Shown piece after piece: positions 51,531 through 62,912 of a DNA stretch of 64,000 nt. A model generated the notes under the pieces. That model was not told the origin of the DNA. It searched no databases and saw nothing but the letters and a program-made list of their open reading frames with translations. The first letter of the stretch is position 1, and the number at the start of each line of letters is the position of its first letter. Source of the stretch: Bacillota bacterium (lineage in GTDB: Bacteria > Bacillota_I > Bacilli_A > RF39 > UBA660); NCBI GenBank assembly GCA_023460995.1, contig JAEWOE010000006.1:1-64000 (forward strand), given 5' to 3'. The translations under genes were made by a program, and so were the position numbers.

Positions 51531-52878
51531 TGATTAAAGTTTGACCGATACTTAATGTATTAGTGGTTAAATTATTTTTACTTTTTATTTCATCTACTGT
51601 AGTGTTAAACATATTAGCTATTTGATATAGTGAATCTCCACTTTTTACTGTATATGTTGTAACAGAAGAAATGATTGGAACTTTTATTATTTGGCCAATA
51701 CTTAGTACATCACTTTTTAAATTATTAAAACTTCTAATAGCATCTACTGTTACACCATACTTACTACCTATCTTATATAAACTATCTCCCGACTGTACTT
51801 TATATTCTATATAATTTGTAGGTGGTATCTCTTCTTGAATTGTTATTACTGGTACTTTTAATACTTGACCGACACTAAGTAATGTAGTATTAAGAGAATT
51901 TAAACTCTTTATAGTATCAACGGATGTATTATATTTACTAGCAATTTGATATAGAGAGTCCCCTTTTTGAACTGTATAATTAACGTAATTGCCTCCAGGT
52001 TCAGTAGCTATAGTAGGTATTTTAATTTGCTGACCAATAGTTAAACTAGTTGAAGTTAACCCGTTATAATCCATTAATTTACTAACAGTCGTATTATTGT
52101 TACTTGCAATTTTATATAATGAATCTCCTGATTGAACTATATATATTTTATATTCACCACTTGGTTCTGGTATTGTAGTAGTCGTAGGAATTTTTAAAAC
52201 TTGACCTATCTTTAAAGTATTAGTAGTTAAATTATTCAACATTTTTATTTGATCAACAGTTGTATTATATTTTTTAGCAATACTCCATAAGCTATCACCT
52301 GCTGCAACAGTATATCCCCCTGTTCCTATATACTGAGATATGGCATTTACAACAGCATTAGCAAAACTTGCATAATTATTTTTAAGTTGATTTACATCAT
52401 CACCTGTACTATCTAAAAAACCATATTCAACAATAATGGGTTGAGTCACACCAGTATCTCTATGTATAAAATAGTAATCTTTGGAAGTATCTGAAGGTAA
52501 TCTCCTTTGATAAGCTTTTCGTACATTTTGACCAGACTTAGCCAATTCTCTTAATACCAAATCTGGCAATGTTGAATTATTTCTTAGAGCATATATTACT
52601 TCTGCTCCATCAGATCCTCCGGCATTTATATGATTTGATATTACTAACACATTTTCATTATTTCCGAAAGCTTGCATTATTCTATTTACTCTTGTTGTAG
52701 GATCAAGTGTCTCGTCTGTTGTTCTTGTCATATATACCGGAATGCCTAAACTTTTTAAACGATTATACATTTCAGTTGATATCTTTAAATTTAAATCTTT
52801 TTCTATGATTCCATTACCAGAAGCTCCACCATCTACTCCACCATGCCCAGCATCTATTACAACTCCCTTGATATTCAT
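51526..52878 (-). CDS. N-acetylmuramoyl-L-alanine amidase with five LysM domains
   Basis: A 450-residue protein. Residues about 5-190 are an Amidase_3 domain (IDAGHGGVDGGASGNGIIEKDLNLKI, VYMTRTTDE, ISNHINAGGSDGAEVIY), with zinc ligands His and Glu in place and a late Glu in EYGFLD. Five LysM repeats follow, each with the GDSLYKIASKYN core, starting near 200, 250, 305, 360 and 410. No signal peptide, which is typical for a mother-cell or spore-associated hydrolase of the SpoIID/CwlC or SafA type. ATG behind GAGGAG. Confidence 0.94.
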   Translation of the reverse strand: MNIKGVVIDAGHGGVDGGASGNGIIEKDLNLKISTEMYNRLKSLGIPVYMTRTTDETLDPTTRVNRIMQAFGNNENVLVISNHINAGGSDGAEVIYALRNNSTLPDLVLRELAKSGQNVRKAYQRRLPSDTSKDYYFIHRDTGVTQPIIVEYGFLDSTGDDVNQLKNNYASFANAVVNAISQYIGTGGYTVAAGDSLWSIAKKYNTTVDQIKMLNNLTTNTLKIGQVLKIPTTTTIPEPSGEYKIYIVQSGDSLYKIASNNNTTVSKLMDYNGLTSTSLTIGQQIKIPTIATEPGGNYVNYTVQKGDSLYQIASKYNTSVDTIKSLNSLNTTLLSVGQVLKVPVITIQEEIPPTNYIEYKVQSGDSLYKIGSKYGVTVDAIRSFNNLKSDVLSIGQIIKVPIISSVTTYTVKSGDSLYQIANMFNTTVDEIKSKNNLTTNTLSIGQTLII

Positions 52879-52924
52879 ATAATCACTCCTCTAAACATAA
52901 TATGCTTTTTTGATTATAATAATG

Positions 52925-52955
52925 AAAAAAAGGAGATATTCCCCTTTTTTTATAT
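52925..52955 (-). terminator. Terminator after the giant protein gene
   Basis: Minus-strand stem AAAAAAGGGG / C-mismatched CTCCTTTTTT (52925-52951) with an ATAT-type loop and T run. It closes the F1-like operon. Confidence 0.7.
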
Positions 52956-52972
52956 AACATTTTAATAAAATA

Positions 52973-55900
52973 CTAACATGTTTCTTCTGTTTTTTTCGAT
53001 AATGAAAAGATATTCTTAAGATATAATCCTAAACTTATAATAATAGCAGCTAATACTGAAACAAATATTAAAATTCCATTTAAACTAAATGAACTAGATC
53101 CACTCTTTTTGCCAGTATAAAAGTACATCATATTAACATCTGAAAGTATTTTGTCATACTCGGATAGCAATTGTGTATCCCCATTATTAAATATTTCCTC
53201 TTCATCATATATCATAAATTTTCCAGTTAATGGATCATATTTTGAAACATATGTTTTCTTTTTTGAAGAATCATCTGGTGAGTCATCTGAAGACTCATTT
53301 CCAAAACTATCTATTGGATCATTAATTAACTTCTTTTCTAATGTTTTAGATTCTGCGTACTTATCGATTACCTTTTCATCTATAACATCTTTTACTAAAG
53401 ATAACTTGCCAGCAATATAGTCAAAAACTGAAACATTCTCTTTATATATTTCATTAAATAGTCTATTACCCGATCTATAATCAAAACCATATACACTTCC
53501 ATCTTCATAATATACTAAGATAAATCCCGAATTACTATTAATATTATTAGTAAAATATTTAATCTTATTATTCATAAAATCATTTGGAACTTTTATTGGA
53601 GTTTTAAGATTGTATAAAACACCATTATCGCCTAGTACTGTTTGATATGATTTTTGCCCATAACTATCAATAATTATGCTATCTTTATTTAATGATAATG
53701 AACTAGAGATGATTTCTAACTTTCCATTTTTAACTATATATTGATCTTCTAATTCAGATGTATTATTCTCTTCATCTATCATTTCTGTATAGTTATAAAA
53801 AGTATTTATTTTATTACTATTATAGTTAAAACTAAATAATGGAACAGATTGATCTATAATATTAAGTAAAGATGTATTTCCAATTACTTTCTTACTATCT
53901 AAATCATAAATATTACCTTTACTATCCAAAGCTTTGTTTAAATATAAGTTAACAAAGTCTCCCTCCAATTGATCGACATTAGTTGTAACGTTTCCATCTT
54001 TATAGTAATAATAATTATCACCATAAATACTAACTAATCTATTAATCTCATCAGGCTTTACAGTTTCCTTTGTCGTATTAACACCATCTAATATTACTAT
54101 TTCAAATTCAGTTTTATAATCATAGGTAAGCGTGAAAACACGACTATCTATTTGCTTGTTTATAAGTGTTTCATTATTAATATTAATATTAAATGTACTA
54201 TAGTAATCAGTTTTACTGAACTCAACATTAATTTTATCTACGCCAACAGAATATACTGTAACTTTTGGCAACTCACGAACTTCAAATGCTTTTAAAGATA
54301 GCGCTGTTCCTACCATTTCAGTAGGTAAGTCTATTGCAACTTGCGAACTTGCGACTGATCCTGTAGACATTTTTACTAATGGGGCTTTATTACTTGTTAA
54401 TGGAGTAAAAGTATATCTACTTGTTGCAAATCCTTTATTTGTATATGTTGATTGTACCTTTAAATTTGCTAAAGTAACATAATTTGCAGATGATAAACCA
54501 TTTCCAGTTATACTACTAACCGATACATTATTAATTTTCATATTATTATAAACTAATAAGTTATTTATTAAACTGTTATAATCACGATTATTACCTATTG
54601 CAGCGGAAGTATACCCAAATGGGTTAGTTGTAGTTATTGTTGTAGCTATTATATTACTGTAAAAGTGACCATTATATAATGGTGCTTCTGAAAAACCAAC
54701 TAACCCACCAACATTTGCACTAGCAGTTATTTTGCCACCAATTACCATTGTATAATATATTCTACAAGGATTTGATGCATTAGTGGAATTAGCATTAGCC
54801 ATATAACCAAATACACCCGAAGCGTTTGTAGAGCTTGCAGTAACAAATGCGTTAACATTGACATATCCAATATTACCACTTTGAACAAATCCAGTTACTC
54901 CGCCTATACCGCTATCTCCTGTAACTATAGTATCATAAACATATGAGTAATATATACTTTTTCCATCTTGACGACCTGCAATTCCTCCTACATAACTTCC
55001 AAGTGAAGTTACTGTTGAATCGGATATTCCTGAATCATATAAAGCCCAACCAGTAGCGTTCCCTAAAATTCCACCAACATATTTAGTTGTAGATAAAGTT
55101 CCCGTCACTGTAGAATTAAGTACATATAAATTATACGCACTACGATGACTATATCCCACAGCACCGCCAATATATGTACCAGATCCTTTAATATTGCAGC
55201 CATCAACTGTGGCATTCCTAATATTATGATTATTTTCTTGTCCTGAGAATCCACCTACATACGAAGAACCTGTAATATTAGAATTCTTAACTGATGAATT
55301 TGCAGCAAAACCTACTCCAAAAGCACCACCAACATAGTTTGTTCCAGTAATATTTGAATCTGTGACTGTGAAAGTATAATATGCCGATTCTTCAATATAT
55401 GGTACATATCCAATTATTCCACCTGTATATGATTGTCCAACTATAATAAGCTGTGTACCAGTTATATCGTTATAACCATTAGCAAAAGCATATCCGATAA
55501 ACCCAGCTGAATAATTTGTTCCCTTAACATTAATATTATTAAGGCTTATATTAGAAATATGGTAACCACGACTAATAGCAATTGGTGCTGAATATGCCAT
55601 CTTAGAAGCATCTATTGTAATATTTGATAAATTAAGATTATTTATATCAGCATAACTAATCTTAATTATACAGTTGTAATTACCAGAAGTTCTAGTATTG
55701 GTTATTTTAATATTATCAAATTTAACATTGGATAGATTTGTTGTTAATACATCAATTAAAGATTGTGATACACTGTTTGAGTTAATTACTAAGTTCTTAA
55801 TTGTATAACCACTATCTACTCCTTCTAATCTCGCAATTTTGACTCCAGTATTTACATTTACTTTTCCAGTAAAATCTAAATCTGCAACTAAACGATAATT

Positions 55901-58900
55901 TTCTGGAACAACACTATCTATCTTTTGCCAGTCTTCAAAAGAACCAATATTTTTATAAAATTGTAACTCAATTTTTATAGATTTAGCAATTTCTTTTGTT
56001 TGCCCATTTTCTTTATAAACTATTTTATTTAATTTATAAGTATCTAAATATCTTTCTGGTTCTACTGTAACCTCAATGCTAGTAACACCATTTTGAGTAA
56101 CCAGTTTGTTTGTACTTAATATTTTAAAATAATCAAATCCAATACCAACTACTTCATTATTATTTTGGTTTTCTAGATTTATTAATATAGTAGCTGTAGT
56201 CATTGTTTTAACTTTATCTATACTTAATATTTTAAACTGTTGTCTTGGAATTTGATTGCTAACTTGATTTGGTAACAAACTACTTCCATCTATGTTATAT
56301 AACTTAGGTAAATAGCCCGATGAAATACCACTATAGTCAAAAGTGTCACCAAGTTTTACTAAGGTATCATAAGTACTTTTCATCGATAACTCATTATATG
56401 TAAGTAATGATTCTCCATAAAAATCACTACTTTCAACACCATTAATTAATTGTGAACTTAATGCGTAATTATTTTGGTTTGGTGCTGCATTACCAACTGT
56501 TCTATGCATATTAGTTGTTAAATAAGAACTATATAAACTGCCGACAGTTAAACTATTAAATAAATAGTTATTTGTTACTTGCCCTGCTATACCACCAACA
56601 TAATCAAGATCACTTTCAATATTAACGCTTGAATAAACATTGGATATACTAGCACTTGATAAACCAACAATACCACCTGTAGTACTTGAATTATTCTTTA
56701 TGGTTCCTACCGCATAGCAATTTTCTACGATTCCACCATCAAGCTGACCTACTAATCCTCCAATACCATATGTCGAAATAGAATCTCTAATATCTATATT
56801 AACATTTTGAGCAAAAGAATTTTGGATATAGCCACCTGATATGAATCCCGCTAATGCACCTATTCTTACATCTGTTAGACCAGGATCTGTTATATTCTTA
56901 AAATTAGTTACTGAAGAATTTCTAATGATAGTTCCAGACCCATATCCAATAATTCCACCAACATAACTTGTTGCATTTATACTTACATTTGTCATATGAA
57001 CATTATCAATTATTGATACATTTGTAGAGTTATAAATTAATCCTCCATAACTACTAGCATTTAATTTTTTATAATTCACAACATATAAATTTTTCAATTC
57101 ACCGGTTACAGTAGTAAAAAGTCCATTGCCAGAAGTTATTTCAATATTACTAATTGTATAACCATTCCCATTAATTTTTCCGCTGAAATTACCCACTAAA
57201 TAATCTGTTGCATCACGGAAATCTAAATTAGCAGTAAGTTGATAATTTTCGCTAGGACTTTCCTTAATAGTTTTCCACTCTTTTATTGAACCAATTGGTC
57301 TATATAAGTCAAAATATAGTGCTCTTTCATTATTAGCGTATTCTCTCGTATAGGATATATTGAAAGCACCAATTGATGTAATGGATTTAACAAAGTATTT
57401 TGATAAGTATTTAATTGGATCCTTAACTATACCAATTAATTTTGTCTTACCATTAGAATTTTCTTGACTTACTATTGATATACTAGCATCCTTTAATGTT
57501 ATATTTGCTATACGCTCTGCCGAAGGGTTATTAATATTAAATAATATTTTAGCTGAATTAACATTACTTTCTATAACTTCTGTAGAAGTTATATCTATCA
57601 AATCGGTATCTGGTATTTCTTGCAATGTTATAAGTTCCTGATAAGGCATGCAGTCTGGCAATACTACTTGTGGATAATATCCATTTTCAACTAGTCCTTC
57701 TATGACAAAAGCATCCTCTGTATTTATTGCCTTGTCTTGAAAATTATAATCCTTAAGTGCTAATTCAGATATTTTTTGACTGTAGTTACCATTATAAATT
57801 TTTTTGGATGTATAAAAAACATTAGCGGTATTAACCATACTAGAGACATACCCTATACTACTATCTCCAGAAATATTAGTTATGTTTAATTCTCCAGTTG
57901 TATATGAATTTTGTATTAATCCACGATTACTTTCTCCAACAAGTAAACCTACTTGTTTATTATTATCACCAGACATCTCATTAGAATTAATTCCTATTAA
58001 CGAAAAAACATTTCTTATATTAGAATTATTAGAAGTATATGCCGCAATGGCACCAACTCTTTTTCTCTCTGTTGTCATATTTTGATAGGTAGTATTAATA
58101 TCCTGCCCATATATATATCCGTTTTTTATGGTTCCATAATTATGAACAACACAAGGCGAGAAAAATCTTTCTCCATTCATTGAAACTTTAGAATTAATGA
58201 CAAAATTCGTAATTGTACCATTATTAACATATGAAACAGTTCCCATTATGATATTTGGCACTGCTGTAGATTCTTCTATAGTAAGCATTAGATTCTCTAT
58301 AGTTCCATAATTATAATAGTTTAAACCATAATAATAACTTCTCTCTACAGTATTATTTAAATACAAATGCATATCAATATTTTTTATTACTCCTGTACTG
58401 GCAATAGTAGAAATTAATTGAGATGGACCATTTTGTGCAGCTATAATTACTTTTTTTCCTTGAAAATCAAGGTCTCCATAAAAATTAGCTGAATAAGAAC
58501 TACCATTATTTCTAAAATCTAAGTCGTTAGCAACTATATATTTTCCATTGTTGTGCATTTTAAAGAAATCGGATACCGTTCTTATACTTCTTATCTCCTT
58601 TTCAGATGTGAAAGTTAAAGAATCAATTACATATTCTCTTTCCATAATTTTAACCACTAAATCTAAACGATAAGTTGCTTTTTTATCAAAAAGATAAGTA
58701 TCAATTCTATCAATAACAGTATTTGTATCATCTAAATCATAACCAAAAGTACTTATAAAATTATCTTCTTTATATATATTAACATAATAATCATTAGTGA
58801 TTATTTCATCTCTAGTGTCATTTAAATCAACAGAAATCTTTCCATCATATGTACTAGATGTAATAAAAGATTGATAACTTGTAGCTGTAGCACTTTCTTC

Positions 58901-61717
58901 TATTTGTAAATCTTTTATCATGATACTTGTTCTTAAGTTTTTGCCTGCTACTTCTCTTATATTAAATCCAACATAACCATTAGCATTTAGAGTATAAGTA
59001 TAAGTATATTTTTTATACTCTGAAGTAAGTCCTGATAATAAATATGTTGTAGCATCACCATCTGAATTAGCAACATATACAGGAGCACTACCTTCTATTA
59101 TCTTTGCATAGAAGGAAATGGTTAATTTTTTACTAGCATAATCAATTAAATAATAAGAATAATTTTTATAGCTGTTATAACCAGTTAATCTAATCTCACC
59201 GGTATCTGCATCAATAGTTTTTTCATCATTTCCTGCTCCGTTATATTTCCAACGTGCTAAGTTATTTAAATCAAATAAATTTTTACCTAACTGCTTCTCT
59301 AATAAACTAACTAATCCAATTTCACCTTTTATTCCAGTTTCAGTATAAACCTTATAACTTCTTATTACTTTGTTATCAACATAAGTGGAGTTATCATTAC
59401 CAACGTTATATTGTTCTGCTATATAATTAAAAGTATAATATTTGTTCGACTCTAACTTATCATATGTTAATCGAAGATAATCATCATTTATATTTAATGT
59501 TTCTATTCTTATAATTTTATTAGACTCATCTCGTACTTCTAAGCGCACATTATCACTTAAAATAGATCTATCATAATCAACTATTTTTACATCAAAGTCT
59601 ATAAGATTTTCATTTGAAAAAGAATTTTTTATCAAAACCTCAGCTGCTTGTTTTAAAGTTGTGAAGGTTTTTTTATTAATCAAAGTATCATTTATATATT
59701 CTTCAGTACCTTGCGAAATAATACTATATATTTTTATATAATAAGTTGTTGATGAATTTAAATTAGAAATTGCCTGTAATATACTTTGTCCAGCTTTCAT
59801 CTGTTCAAGTTCAGTTCCTTCTATATCTTTAGAATATATAATATTTTCTACTTCACCATTCTTACTTACTATATTAACTCTAATTTTGCCTAATAACGCA
59901 ATTAATCTACTGTTAGTACTTGTTGTATCTATATTAAGATTTAAATTAACTGAATTTTGTAACAGTTCTTGTAAATCAACATTAATTCTGACATAACCTA
60001 ATGAAGAAATTGGTAAGGACGTAAAATTTGTTGAACCCAGTAATTGTTGTTTCTTTATTCCATTTCCATCTTCAATATCATAATCAGAATAAATATTAAT
60101 TAAATATATCTCACTTGAACTTATTTTTTTTAAATCAATAATACCTGATTCAGGAACATCTTCTTGCGATATTATTTTATTATCACTAGTAACAACCACA
60201 TATCGATAATTTTGAAGATCAACTTCATCTTTATTATCTAATGTAACTTTAAGTGATACTTCAGAAACATCACTTCGAAGAACTTTTATTAACGCTTTAG
60301 GTGATTGCTTAGAAGTTCTAGATGTGCCTTTGTTATTTAAAACTGACAACTCATTACCAAAACTATCTGACATAATTATTTTATAATTAACTGTACTATT
60401 AGATTTTATATTTTCTGGACTAGTATAAGTGATTTTATCTCCGCGTAGTAAAGAATTAATACCACTACTACTTAATTTATAAGATGTACCATTTATGTCA
60501 ACAGTTATTTTTTTAACACCTTTTATTGTTTCAGAATCTAGACCATCAGTGATTTTGAAATTATTAAGTTCTAACTTAGTAGGATAAATACTACCATTTT
60601 CAAACTCAAGAGAAATTGGATCAAGAGTATCTATTCCTTTTGTTGTTACTTTCTGATTAAAAAATGTTTGTTTAACTTCTTTGTCATCTTCTGTTAAATA
60701 ATTGTAATATCCTACTATATCAAATGTTGTTGAAGGTGATAAACCAATTATTTCAAATGATCCAGAATCTAAATATGCTTTACGTAAGAAAACTTTGTCA
60801 TTAACTTTAAATTCAAAAATTACTGGTGTTGTGATTTCTCCACCCGAATCACTTATAGATAACTTAGATTTTGCTGAATATACATCAGCACTAAACTCTT
60901 CACAAGTTACGGTTGGTTTTTCATATACTTCTTCTTCTGGAGTATCTACAGGAGGTTTTTGGCTTTCATCATCAAATTCTTCTTCTTCATCATCAAAATC
61001 TATATTATCAATAATTGTTTGTTTATCTTCTCCATCACTAACAAGTTCTAATTTTTTCAGCAGTGTTTCATACGTATATGTTTTATCACCAATCATTACT
61101 TTTGTTTTATTATCTATGTCCTCAATCTTGTAATAGTCTAAAACATCCCCATTAAATGAATAATATCTTATACTGTCTTCATTAAAATTAATAATACTAT
61201 TCATTGTTATTTTATATTGCTTAAAATCTGTATTAATAGAAATATCAATAGAGTTTAAAAATAATAAGTTTGATAATTTTAAAAATATATATTGATTATT
61301 ATCAGCTCTATTTTTATCATCTTTATTATATAATTCTCCAGCTGTTAATGTGAAATTAGGATAGCCGTCATATTTTTTGAAGTTTGAATCTATTAATGTA
61401 GAATTTTTAGATAAATTTACTAAAGCTAAATTATCATTAGTAAATAATGGGAATATTGGATCAATAGTTATTTTTTTTTCTTCTCCAACAAATATTTTTC
61501 CACGACCACTATATAAATACTCAAGTGCATCTAACTTTACCGCACTTATATTTGCTTCTTCCATAGAGATATCATCTTTAAATAGATTTTTAGCAAGTTG
61601 ATTATTTGGAATAGCATAACTATCATTTTCAACTATTCCTATCGGTGTAAAAGTCAAGAAAATAAAATAAAAGAGAGCAGCCAAAACCACTACTATTGCT
61701 ATAATTATATTCTTCAC
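52973..61717 (-). CDS. Giant double-anchored surface protein with GLUG/beta-helix repeats
   Basis: About 2,914 residues. Near the N-terminus there is one membrane segment (about 2-24), near the C-terminus another (about 2877-2900) ending in a short basic tail, so the whole body lies outside the cell and both ends are anchored. In order: N-terminal beta region; acidic linker (about 240-270); Ig/FN3-like beta domains (about 270-800); a carbohydrate-binding-like domain (about 820-950); then three blocks that open with a W/F...YxLxADLDF pattern (near 1069, 1500 and 1949) and continue as GLUG-type repeats (YVGGIIG, IGGLVG, GGAFG) up to about 2340, predicting a long beta-helix; then a ~500-residue stalk. 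The LDF and GLUG patterns resemble the N-terminal part of M26/ZmpB-type proteins, but no HExxH protease motif is visible. Start: GTG behind GGGGTGATAAAA. Last gene of the F1-like operon. Confidence 0.85.
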   Translation of the reverse strand: MKNIIIAIVVVLAALFYFIFLTFTPIGIVENDSYAIPNNQLAKNLFKDDISMEEANISAVKLDALEYLYSGRGKIFVGEEKKITIDPIFPLFTNDNLALVNLSKNSTLIDSNFKKYDGYPNFTLTAGELYNKDDKNRADNNQYIFLKLSNLLFLNSIDISINTDFKQYKITMNSIINFNEDSIRYYSFNGDVLDYYKIEDIDNKTKVMIGDKTYTYETLLKKLELVSDGEDKQTIIDNIDFDDEEEEFDDESQKPPVDTPEEEVYEKPTVTCEEFSADVYSAKSKLSISDSGGEITTPVIFEFKVNDKVFLRKAYLDSGSFEIIGLSPSTTFDIVGYYNYLTEDDKEVKQTFFNQKVTTKGIDTLDPISLEFENGSIYPTKLELNNFKITDGLDSETIKGVKKITVDINGTSYKLSSSGINSLLRGDKITYTSPENIKSNSTVNYKIIMSDSFGNELSVLNNKGTSRTSKQSPKALIKVLRSDVSEVSLKVTLDNKDEVDLQNYRYVVVTSDNKIISQEDVPESGIIDLKKISSSEIYLINIYSDYDIEDGNGIKKQQLLGSTNFTSLPISSLGYVRINVDLQELLQNSVNLNLNIDTTSTNSRLIALLGKIRVNIVSKNGEVENIIYSKDIEGTELEQMKAGQSILQAISNLNSSTTYYIKIYSIISQGTEEYINDTLINKKTFTTLKQAAEVLIKNSFSNENLIDFDVKIVDYDRSILSDNVRLEVRDESNKIIRIETLNINDDYLRLTYDKLESNKYYTFNYIAEQYNVGNDNSTYVDNKVIRSYKVYTETGIKGEIGLVSLLEKQLGKNLFDLNNLARWKYNGAGNDEKTIDADTGEIRLTGYNSYKNYSYYLIDYASKKLTISFYAKIIEGSAPVYVANSDGDATTYLLSGLTSEYKKYTYTYTLNANGYVGFNIREVAGKNLRTSIMIKDLQIEESATATSYQSFITSSTYDGKISVDLNDTRDEIITNDYYVNIYKEDNFISTFGYDLDDTNTVIDRIDTYLFDKKATYRLDLVVKIMEREYVIDSLTFTSEKEIRSIRTVSDFFKMHNNGKYIVANDLDFRNNGSSYSANFYGDLDFQGKKVIIAAQNGPSQLISTIASTGVIKNIDMHLYLNNTVERSYYYGLNYYNYGTIENLMLTIEESTAVPNIIMGTVSYVNNGTITNFVINSKVSMNGERFFSPCVVHNYGTIKNGYIYGQDINTTYQNMTTERKRVGAIAAYTSNNSNIRNVFSLIGINSNEMSGDNNKQVGLLVGESNRGLIQNSYTTGELNITNISGDSSIGYVSSMVNTANVFYTSKKIYNGNYSQKISELALKDYNFQDKAINTEDAFVIEGLVENGYYPQVVLPDCMPYQELITLQEIPDTDLIDITSTEVIESNVNSAKILFNINNPSAERIANITLKDASISIVSQENSNGKTKLIGIVKDPIKYLSKYFVKSITSIGAFNISYTREYANNERALYFDLYRPIGSIKEWKTIKESPSENYQLTANLDFRDATDYLVGNFSGKINGNGYTISNIEITSGNGLFTTVTGELKNLYVVNYKKLNASSYGGLIYNSTNVSIIDNVHMTNVSINATSYVGGIIGYGSGTIIRNSSVTNFKNITDPGLTDVRIGALAGFISGGYIQNSFAQNVNIDIRDSISTYGIGGLVGQLDGGIVENCYAVGTIKNNSSTTGGIVGLSSASISNVYSSVNIESDLDYVGGIAGQVTNNYLFNSLTVGSLYSSYLTTNMHRTVGNAAPNQNNYALSSQLINGVESSDFYGESLLTYNELSMKSTYDTLVKLGDTFDYSGISSGYLPKLYNIDGSSLLPNQVSNQIPRQQFKILSIDKVKTMTTATILINLENQNNNEVVGIGFDYFKILSTNKLVTQNGVTSIEVTVEPERYLDTYKLNKIVYKENGQTKEIAKSIKIELQFYKNIGSFEDWQKIDSVVPENYRLVADLDFTGKVNVNTGVKIARLEGVDSGYTIKNLVINSNSVSQSLIDVLTTNLSNVKFDNIKITNTRTSGNYNCIIKISYADINNLNLSNITIDASKMAYSAPIAISRGYHISNISLNNINVKGTNYSAGFIGYAFANGYNDITGTQLIIVGQSYTGGIIGYVPYIEESAYYTFTVTDSNITGTNYVGGAFGVGFAANSSVKNSNITGSSYVGGFSGQENNHNIRNATVDGCNIKGSGTYIGGAVGYSHRSAYNLYVLNSTVTGTLSTTKYVGGILGNATGWALYDSGISDSTVTSLGSYVGGIAGRQDGKSIYYSYVYDTIVTGDSGIGGVTGFVQSGNIGYVNVNAFVTASSTNASGVFGYMANANSTNASNPCRIYYTMVIGGKITASANVGGLVGFSEAPLYNGHFYSNIIATTITTTNPFGYTSAAIGNNRDYNSLINNLLVYNNMKINNVSVSSITGNGLSSANYVTLANLKVQSTYTNKGFATSRYTFTPLTSNKAPLVKMSTGSVASSQVAIDLPTEMVGTALSLKAFEVRELPKVTVYSVGVDKINVEFSKTDYYSTFNININNETLINKQIDSRVFTLTYDYKTEFEIVILDGVNTTKETVKPDEINRLVSIYGDNYYYYKDGNVTTNVDQLEGDFVNLYLNKALDSKGNIYDLDSKKVIGNTSLLNIIDQSVPLFSFNYNSNKINTFYNYTEMIDEENNTSELEDQYIVKNGKLEIISSSLSLNKDSIIIDSYGQKSYQTVLGDNGVLYNLKTPIKVPNDFMNNKIKYFTNNINSNSGFILVYYEDGSVYGFDYRSGNRLFNEIYKENVSVFDYIAGKLSLVKDVIDEKVIDKYAESKTLEKKLINDPIDSFGNESSDDSPDDSSKKKTYVSKYDPLTGKFMIYDEEEIFNNGDTQLLSEYDKILSDVNMMYFYTGKKSGSSSFSLNGILIFVSVLAAIIISLGLYLKNIFSLSKKTEETC

Positions 61718-61733
61718 TTTTATCACCCCATTA

Positions 61734-62429
61734 CTAAAATCTTTGTAGATAACTTGTATTTTTAATCAATAATCTTGAATTGTTATTATAAATTACTGCA
61801 TCTATACTTAAATTAATGTTGTAATTGTTAGCTGAGGCAAAAACCTGATTCTCGCCAATTGCTATTGTTTGCATTTGATCGTTCAAATAATCATATATCT
61901 GAATATTATCATTGTAAGTTAAAATCACATATGATAGTGGAGAAACAACTATTTCTTGTCCACCTATACTTATTTTTGTTTCCTCTGTAAAAAAGTATAG
62001 ATCATCACCATCATATAAGAAGCAATTACTTAAAACTTCTTTTCTGTCACCTTCAATTAAGTATAATGAATCTTCCTCTTCTAAGATAGATGAGAAGTAG
62101 TTTACTTTATATTGAGTAACATTTGAAAGAGGAAATATAATTGACATAGTTTTAGGAAATATTACTTTTTTTTCATCTTTATAATAAAGTGGAGTAGAAT
62201 CTAAGGTAACTATAACATCATTAAATAATAATTCTGTTATATCATTATTATTGCTTAACTTTATATTACCGCTGTACTCATATTTGATCCCCGATAAATA
62301 TTGATAAAAATCATGTTCTTCTAAGACAAATTCCGTCAACCTATTTTTGAAAAACACAACCAATGAAACAACCAATACCAGTATTACTGAAGCTGCTATC
62401 GAGCCTATTATAATCATTCTTTGCTTCAT
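61734..62429 (-). CDS. Single-pass membrane protein of the F1-like operon
   Basis: About 231 residues: basic start, one membrane segment (about 5-27, RMIIIGSIAASVILVLVVSLVVFF) and an outside domain of about 200 residues rich in beta-strand patterns with ILSLYLIEGDRKEVLSNCFLYDGDDLYFFTEE. No family recognised. It lies three bases after the polytopic gene and 16 bases before the giant gene. The ATG at 62429 follows AAAGGAG; a GTG nine bases upstream is less well spaced. Candidate X0 subunit linking the motor to the giant protein. Confidence 0.75.
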   Translation of the reverse strand: MKQRMIIIGSIAASVILVLVVSLVVFFKNRLTEFVLEEHDFYQYLSGIKYEYSGNIKLSNNNDITELLFNDVIVTLDSTPLYYKDEKKVIFPKTMSIIFPLSNVTQYKVNYFSSILEEEDSLYLIEGDRKEVLSNCFLYDGDDLYFFTEETKISIGGQEIVVSPLSYVILTYNDNIQIYDYLNDQMQTIAIGENQVFASANNYNINLSIDAVIYNNNSRLLIKNTSYLQRF

Positions 62430-62912
62430 AATTACCACTCCTTTATTACTATATCATTAAGACTTTTGAAAAAAGTATAAGATGCATAAACAAATATAAA
62501 TAAGGCAAGTAGAATTACCATACCTACAACATACCATACAATTCTAATATCATTTAAATAACCTACTAGAAAACCCAGAAGAATTAATAGAACATATTGA
62601 AACACTACATTAAAAATATCAAAAACAATTAAATGTGGTTTTCCCAAACAAATATTAAATATAGTACATAATAAAATTAGTAATATTATATACGCTAAAT
62701 TAAATTCTGGAAGAAATATTAAATACCAAATTATAAAAACATATCGCATTGTAGTTGCTGATAAAGCCATGATTGCTTTATTACTTAGTTGCATAAATAA
62801 TGTATACATTTTAATACTTTTAACATTAAGTTTGAATTTTTTAAATTTATAGTGAAATAAAATTCCAATTATGACTATAAAAATAGAAAAGCACGCAATA
62901 AAACTAAAAAGT

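Noticed and set aside
60795..61133. Plus-strand open frames inside the giant gene
   Set aside because: Low-complexity shadows of the minus-strand coding sequence without ribosome sites.
52973..61717. IgA1/Zmp-type M26 metalloprotease
   Set aside because: LDF and GLUG blocks resemble its N-terminal part, but no HExxH zinc motif was found in the chain.
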